64,000 nucleotides of DNA from JAWVFK01 sp033856175 (GTDB lineage Bacteria; Actinomycetota; Thermoleophilia; Solirubrobacterales; 70-9). The DNA lies in contig JAWVFK010000041.1 in the NCBI GenBank assembly GCA_033856175.1, forward strand, positions 1 to 64,000. Direction: 5' to 3'. How positions within the stretch are numbered: the first letter of the stretch is position 1; the number at the start of each line of letters is the position of its first letter. Position numbers and translations under genes: made by a program. Below are positions 59,934 through 64,000 of this stretch, piece after piece. The notes under the pieces are model-generated. The model saw nothing but the letters and a program-made list of their open reading frames with translations. It did no database searches and was not told where the DNA came from.

Positions 59934-61085
59934 CTACTGAAGGACCGGCAGCTCGGTGCCGCCGATCGGCGCCGCCTCGGCGAAGGCCGGCGGCGGGGCC
60001 TGCATTACCGGCAGCTCCTGCGGCGTCGCGGCGACTATTCCACGGGCTGCGGCGCGGATCGCCTGTGAGACCGGGTCGTCGGGGTCCTCGCTGACCAGCG
60101 GCTGGCCGCTGTCGGCGTGCTCGCGTAGGCGCTCGCTCAGCGGCACCTTGCCGAGCAGGGGAACCTCGAGCTCGTCGGCCAGCAGCTGGCCGCCGCCCTC
60201 GCCGAAGATCTGGACCCGGCTGCCGTCGGGGGCGGTGAAGCCGGACATGTTCTCGACCACGCCGAGCAGCTCGAGGTCGACCTTGGCGGCCATCTCGGCG
60301 GCGCGTGCGGCGACGGTCTGTGCCGCCGGCTGCGGCGTCGTCACCAGCAGGATCTTCGCCTGCGGCAGCAGCTGGGCCAGCGTCATCGAGACGTCGCCGG
60401 TGCCGGGTGGCAGGTCGAGCAGCAGGTAGTCGAGCTCGCCCCAGTCGACGTCCTCGAGGAACTGCTGGATCGCCTTGTGGAGCATCGGGCCACGCCAGAC
60501 GACGGCCGCGTTCTCCTCGACGAAGTAGCCGATCGACATCGTCCTGACGCCGCAGGGAGCCGTGATCGGCATGATCTTGCGCTCCGCCGAGACCTCGGGC
60601 TTGCCGGCGACGCCGAGCATGCGCGGGATCGAATAGCCGTAGACGTCGGCGTCCAGCGCCCCGGCCGAGTGGCCGTCCTCGTGCAGCGCCGCCGCCAGGT
60701 TCGCGGTCAGCGTCGACTTGCCGACGCCGCCCTTGCCGGAGGCGACGCAGACGATGTTCTTGACCTGGGCGAGCGCCCCCTGGGGCAGCTTGCCGCGGCC
60801 GAGCGTCTGCTGGAGCTTGCCCTTCTCGTCGTCTGAGAGAACGTCGAAGCCGACGGCGACGGCGCTGACGCCGTCGAGCTTGCCGACCTCCTGCATGACG
60901 GCGTTCTGGAAGTGGGAGCGGACCGGGCAGCCCGGAGTCGTCAGCGAGACGACGACGTCGACGGCGCCGCCGTCCTTGACCTCGATCGAGCGGACCATGC
61001 CGAGCTCGACGATCGAGCGGCGCAGCTCGGGGTCGATGACGGCGCGCAGGGCGTCGTTGATCTGGTCGTGCGTCGGGACGGTCAT
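59934..61085 (-). CDS. mrp: Mrp/NBP35-family P-loop ATPase, iron-sulfur carrier type
   Basis: 383 residues. N-terminal MIP18 domain (INDALRAVIDPELRRSIVELGMV...TPGCPVRSHFQNAV), then a P-loop NTPase with deviant Walker A ASGKGGVGKST, ALDADVYGYSIPRML, LLDLPPGTGDVSMTL and TTPQPAAQTVAARAAEMA. The CxxC cluster-binding motif of ApbC/Mrp is replaced (VENMSGFTAPDGSR), as also in mycobacterial Mrp. A ~30-residue Pro/Ala tail follows. The likely role is Fe-S cluster delivery; the missing CxxC leaves cluster binding uncertain. Confidence 0.92.
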   Translation of the reverse strand: MTVPTHDQINDALRAVIDPELRRSIVELGMVRSIEVKDGGAVDVVVSLTTPGCPVRSHFQNAVMQEVGKLDGVSAVAVGFDVLSDDEKGKLQQTLGRGKLPQGALAQVKNIVCVASGKGGVGKSTLTANLAAALHEDGHSAGALDADVYGYSIPRMLGVAGKPEVSAERKIMPITAPCGVRTMSIGYFVEENAAVVWRGPMLHKAIQQFLEDVDWGELDYLLLDLPPGTGDVSMTLAQLLPQAKILLVTTPQPAAQTVAARAAEMAAKVDLELLGVVENMSGFTAPDGSRVQIFGEGGGQLLADELEVPLLGKVPLSERLREHADSGQPLVSEDPDDPVSQAIRAAARGIVAATPQELPVMQAPPPAFAEAAPIGGTELPVLQ

Positions 61086-61189
61086 CGCGAAGGGGGATTG
61101 TCGCAGAGGCGTGGCAGCGCCCCGTGGCGCTGGCCGGTTTGGAGGCCGGCACGGGGGGAGAGAATTGGCCGCCCAGCTCTTAACGGGGC

Positions 61190-63040
61190 ATGGTCCGCCG
61201 GATCGAGATCGGCTTCGTCGCTGGGGCGCTCGGCTTCCTGCTGCTCGCCGCTCGCGCCCAGGGCGCCGACTACAGCGTCGTCCAGTGCGGCTGGGGAGTC
61301 GGCCTCGACGCCGCCTGGGTCGGCAACAGCTCGCACTTTCGCTCGGCCAGCGACTGCGCCGGCGCCAGCCCGGGCGTCCGCAGCCTCACCGTCGCCAACG
61401 GCCACCACGCCGGCTCGGGCGCCTATGCGCGCTGGCGCTGGAGCGCGCCCGCCGGCGCCACGATCACGGCGCTGCGCGGCAGCTGGTCGCGCTCGCTCGC
61501 CGCCGGCTTTCGCCAGCGGATCAGCGGCTTCGACGCCGGCGGCCGGCGTGATGTGCTGCGGGAATCGGCGACGAGCGGCTCCTCGAGCGACTTCACCGCC
61601 GCACCCTCCGGCGACTTCGGCCATGCGATCGAGAGCGAGCTCGAGTGCCGCGCGAAGAGCTGCGATCAGAGCCCGCTTTCCTCGGCGGGCGTTGGCAGGC
61701 TGACCTTCACCATGCGCGACTCGGCGGCGCCGGTGCTCACCGCCGGCGGGCCGCTTGCCAGCGGCGGCTGGCTGCGGGGCGATCAGACCGTCAGCTTTCA
61801 GGCGAGCGACCAGGGCTCCGGCGTCGCCGCCGTCGACACTCTCATCGACGATCAAGCTAAGGATCACGAGGACGCGCCGTGCCGGGTCGCGATGGTCGAT
61901 GGCGCTCGCTACGGCGCCAGCATGCGTCCCTGCGACGCGGCCCGGTCGGGCGGCTCGACGATCGCCACCGCTGAGCTCGCCGACGGCATCCACGCGCTGA
62001 AGCTCTGCGCCCTCGATTTCTCGGGCGAGCGCGGCTGCGTGCCGCGCATCGACGCGCACATCGACAACTCCGCCCCCTCCGCGCCCGAGGCCCTCGCCGT
62101 CCTCGATGGCGACGGCTGGCACTCCTCGAACGGCTTCTCGCTGCGCTGGCGCAATCCGGTGCCGGGCGCAGGCGCACCGGTGAGGGCCGCCTGGTACCGG
62201 CTGAGCGCGGCGGATGGCGGCGAGGAGACGGCCCCGGTCCGAATCGCCGCTGCCGCCGGGGCGCTCGATGCGATCGAGCTGCCGGCCCCCGGCGCCTACA
62301 ACCTGAGCCTCTGGCTCGAGGACGCCGCCGGCAATGTCGAGGAAACGGCTGCCGCTGCGGCGACGCTGCGATTCGATGACGCTCCGCCCACGCTCGCCTT
62401 TGTCGAGCAGCGCGATCCGGCCCACCCGGCCGATGTCGCCGCCACGGTCGACGACGGCCTCTCCGGCGTGGCTGGCGGCGAGATCCTCTACCGGCGCCTC
62501 GGCGCCGCAGAATGGCGCCCGCTGGTGACGACGCTCGCTGCCGCCGAGGGCGATGGCCCGGCGCGCCTGCAGGCCCGCATCCCCGCCAGCGCCGAGCCGG
62601 GCAGCTACGAGCTGCGAGCCGAGGCCGTCGACGGCGCCGGCAACCGCTCCGCCACCGAGACCCGTGCCGATGGCTCGCCGATGACGGTCCGGGCGCCGCT
62701 GCAGGCGAAGGCGACGCCACTGGTGACGCTGGCGGCCACGCGACGGCGGTTGCGCAATCACGCTCTGCTCGTCCTCCAGGGCCGGCTGCATCCAGTTGAC
62801 GATGTTCAGCCTGCAGCCGCGAAGCTCGTCGAGATCCAGTTCCGCGACCGCCGCCGCGCCGTCTGGCAGTCGATCGCGCTGCTGCGCACCGACTCCGGCG
62901 GGCGCTTTCGCTTCCGCCACCGCTTCCTGCGGATCGCCCATCCGGCGCGGATCGGCTTCCGGGCGCGCGTGCCGGCGGAGGCTGGCTGGCCCTACCCGGA
63001 GGCGGTCTCGCGCACGGTCACGGTCCTCGTGCGACCGTGA
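61190..63040 (+). CDS. secreted protein with Ig-like repeats
   Basis: 616 residues with a signal peptide (RRIEIGFVAGALGFLLLAARAQGA). The first ~180 residues are a beta-rich, Cys-containing domain (YSVVQCGWGVGL, ECRAKSCDQSPL). Three or four Ig/fibronectin-like segments follow (SGVAAVDTLIDDQ, AWYRLSAADGGEE, SLWLEDAAGNVEETA, LRAEAVDGAGNRSATETRADG), then a C-terminal basic beta domain (RRRLRNHALLVLQGRL to TVTVLVRP). No anchor is seen, so it is probably released or bound to the wall. Function unknown; such proteins are frequent in this group of actinobacteria (inference). Convergent with the truncated glycoside hydrolase. Confidence 0.82.
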   Translation: MVRRIEIGFVAGALGFLLLAARAQGADYSVVQCGWGVGLDAAWVGNSSHFRSASDCAGASPGVRSLTVANGHHAGSGAYARWRWSAPAGATITALRGSWSRSLAAGFRQRISGFDAGGRRDVLRESATSGSSSDFTAAPSGDFGHAIESELECRAKSCDQSPLSSAGVGRLTFTMRDSAAPVLTAGGPLASGGWLRGDQTVSFQASDQGSGVAAVDTLIDDQAKDHEDAPCRVAMVDGARYGASMRPCDAARSGGSTIATAELADGIHALKLCALDFSGERGCVPRIDAHIDNSAPSAPEALAVLDGDGWHSSNGFSLRWRNPVPGAGAPVRAAWYRLSAADGGEETAPVRIAAAAGALDAIELPAPGAYNLSLWLEDAAGNVEETAAAAATLRFDDAPPTLAFVEQRDPAHPADVAATVDDGLSGVAGGEILYRRLGAAEWRPLVTTLAAAEGDGPARLQARIPASAEPGSYELRAEAVDGAGNRSATETRADGSPMTVRAPLQAKATPLVTLAATRRRLRNHALLVLQGRLHPVDDVQPAAAKLVEIQFRDRRRAVWQSIALLRTDSGGRFRFRHRFLRIAHPARIGFRARVPAEAGWPYPEAVSRTVTVLVRP

Positions 63041-63073
63041 GGCGGGCCGGGCCTCGACGGCCCAGGTGCGGAG

Positions 63074-64000
63074 CTAGCCGTTCTCGGGGGTGAAGGCCGG
63101 GAAGTGGCCGCTGTGAAGCTTGCTGCGCAGCTTCGCCAGGCTGCTCGGGTAGCGATAGGGGCTGTAGGTGTCGCCGTTGAAGCCCTGGTAGTAGAGGAGC
63201 ATCCGCACCTTGCCGCGATGCCTGATCGCCCAATTGGTCACTTCGCTGACGAAGTCGGGCTGATCGCGCAGGGCCACTCCCCATTCGGTGATCGCGAACG
63301 GCTTGAAGTTCCAGCGCTCGTAGAACTTCAGGAACGCCTTCCAGTCGGGGTTGCTCGAGTAGAAGTCGGTGCCGGTCCAGTCGACCCAGCTCTTGCCGGG
63401 GAAGTAGTTGGAGGGCTGATTGCCACTGATGTTCGGCCCGCTGGTGTGCTGCGGCGTCCAGACGAACGAGACCGGAGCCGAGCTCATGCTGCCGCTGACC
63501 TTCTCGCCGTGGGGCTTGACCGGCGGTAGCTTCTGCTTCTTCAGCCGCGCGTTGATCGTCTTCATGCTGCCGCCGCCGCGGATCAGGATCACCATCCGCT
63601 TCCAGGCCTTCTTGAACCAGGTGGTCGAGTGGGCGCTGTCGCGGGCCGTGCCGTTGAAGTTGAAGGCGCAGTAGGGGTTGTGGGCGCCGTTCATCTCGCC
63701 CATCGGCCGGATGTAGGCCGGCAGCTTCTTGGCGCCGCCGAAGAAGCGGTTGAGCTGGATCAGGTAGGCATCGCCGCCGCCGGTTGCGATGCCGCGCGGG
63801 CTCAGCGCCTCGTTGCCGCCGAAGCTATCGGCGGTGGAGATGTGGAGCATCGGCCGCACCTTCGCCGCGCTCCAGCGCCTGTAGGCGGCGCCGGGCTTCG
63901 TCCCCCAGCCGTGGAAGGTCTCGAGGATCGCCGGATGCTTGCCGGTGGCGTCGCGGAACTGCTTGTAGTCCTCGAGCCGGCCGGTGTCGGAGACCCCGGC
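63074..64000 (-). CDS. glycoside hydrolase, GH26/mannanase-like (5' end outside window)
   Basis: The frame stays open from the right edge, giving about 308 residues. Before the first internal GTG/ATG it reads FRDATGKHPAILETFHGW, so the gene clearly continues beyond 64000. Barrel signatures: RPMLHISTADSFGG, AYIRPMGEMNGAHNPYCAF (acid/base Glu), WKRMVILIRGGG, WVDWTGTDFY and FAITEWGV (candidate nucleophile Glu), near AIRHRGKVRMLLYYQGF. The two Glu residues in GEMN and TEWG sit as in (beta/alpha)8 clan GH-A enzymes. It probably acts on a beta-mannan or related polysaccharide; specificity unproven. Stop TAG at 63074-63076. Confidence 0.75.
   Translation of the reverse strand, partial: AGVSDTGRLEDYKQFRDATGKHPAILETFHGWGTKPGAAYRRWSAAKVRPMLHISTADSFGGNEALSPRGIATGGGDAYLIQLNRFFGGAKKLPAYIRPMGEMNGAHNPYCAFNFNGTARDSAHSTTWFKKAWKRMVILIRGGGSMKTINARLKKQKLPPVKPHGEKVSGSMSSAPVSFVWTPQHTSGPNISGNQPSNYFPGKSWVDWTGTDFYSSNPDWKAFLKFYERWNFKPFAITEWGVALRDQPDFVSEVTNWAIRHRGKVRMLLYYQGFNGDTYSPYRYPSSLAKLRSKLHSGHFPAFTPENG

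Noticed and set aside
63041..63073. Possible terminator GGGCC/GGCCC between the Ig-like protein and the glycoside hydrolase
   Set aside because: Stem is only about five pairs without a T-tract; too weak to call.
1..64000. CRISPR arrays, IS elements or prophage genes
   Set aside because: No regularly spaced direct repeats, transposase, integrase or phage structural genes were seen.

Overview
The window is very GC-rich, densely packed chromosomal DNA with short intergenic gaps, many 4-bp ATGA/GTGA start/stop overlaps and frequent GTG/TTG starts. The gene set fits a deep-branching actinobacterium of the Thermoleophilia/Solirubrobacterales type: a fused PafB-PafC regulator, an Lhr helicase next to a Nei-type glycosylase, an Mrp protein without the CxxC motif, and very large secreted proteins with Pro-rich tails. 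This placement is an inference from gene content; there is no rRNA gene in the window to confirm it.

Layout. 1-1332 is the 3' end of a giant secreted, membrane-anchored protein whose paralogue lies complete at 52375-59868, offset by exactly 58,560 bp where they first align. After two small membrane ORFs come a biotin carboxylase/BCCP fusion (1835-3592) and a cell-surface block (3732-16796): a small LDPGSGS membrane protein, a NoeA-like methyltransferase, a GT-C type membrane glycosyltransferase on the minus strand, and an overlapping operon of FOUR tandem paralogous membrane enzymes with an alkaline-phosphatase/sulfatase fold plus a GNAT acetyltransferase. A HAD hydrolase, sucCD, a GST-like protein, an aminotransferase, a methyltransferase, a DtxR regulator and an SDR follow up to 23976.

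From 24109 to 47325 are mainly housekeeping and nucleic-acid genes: a HAD phosphatase, a dihydropteroate synthase, an MrfA-like helicase, a GH15-like glycosidase, tRNA-Phe(GAA) with duplicated 3'-end fragments, a second-type sulfatase-fold membrane protein, an SDR, a YhaM-type nuclease, fused PafBC, an MBL hydrolase, a penicillin acylase, a PNPOx-like protein, an RmlD-like protein, Lhr plus Nei, a Crp regulator, Pcm and an ASCH protein. 47351-49477 is a CIRCE-controlled groES-groEL operon with a clear terminator. The right part holds an epimerase, a 7Fe ferredoxin, a small compositionally atypical patch, an ECF sigma factor directly upstream of the giant secreted protein, Mrp, a secreted Ig-like protein and a truncated glycoside hydrolase.

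Most interesting: (i) the quadruplicated Thr-nucleophile membrane phosphotransferase-fold operon beside a glycosyltransferase and a methyltransferase, probably a cell-surface polymer modification system; (ii) several palindromic elements, three of them sitting in frame inside protein genes (the glycosyltransferase and twice in Lhr), with altered synonymous codon choice around them; (iii) two giant surface-protein paralogues in direct orientation with identical tracts; (iv) -10 hexamers placed 6-7 nt before start codons, suggesting leaderless mRNAs.
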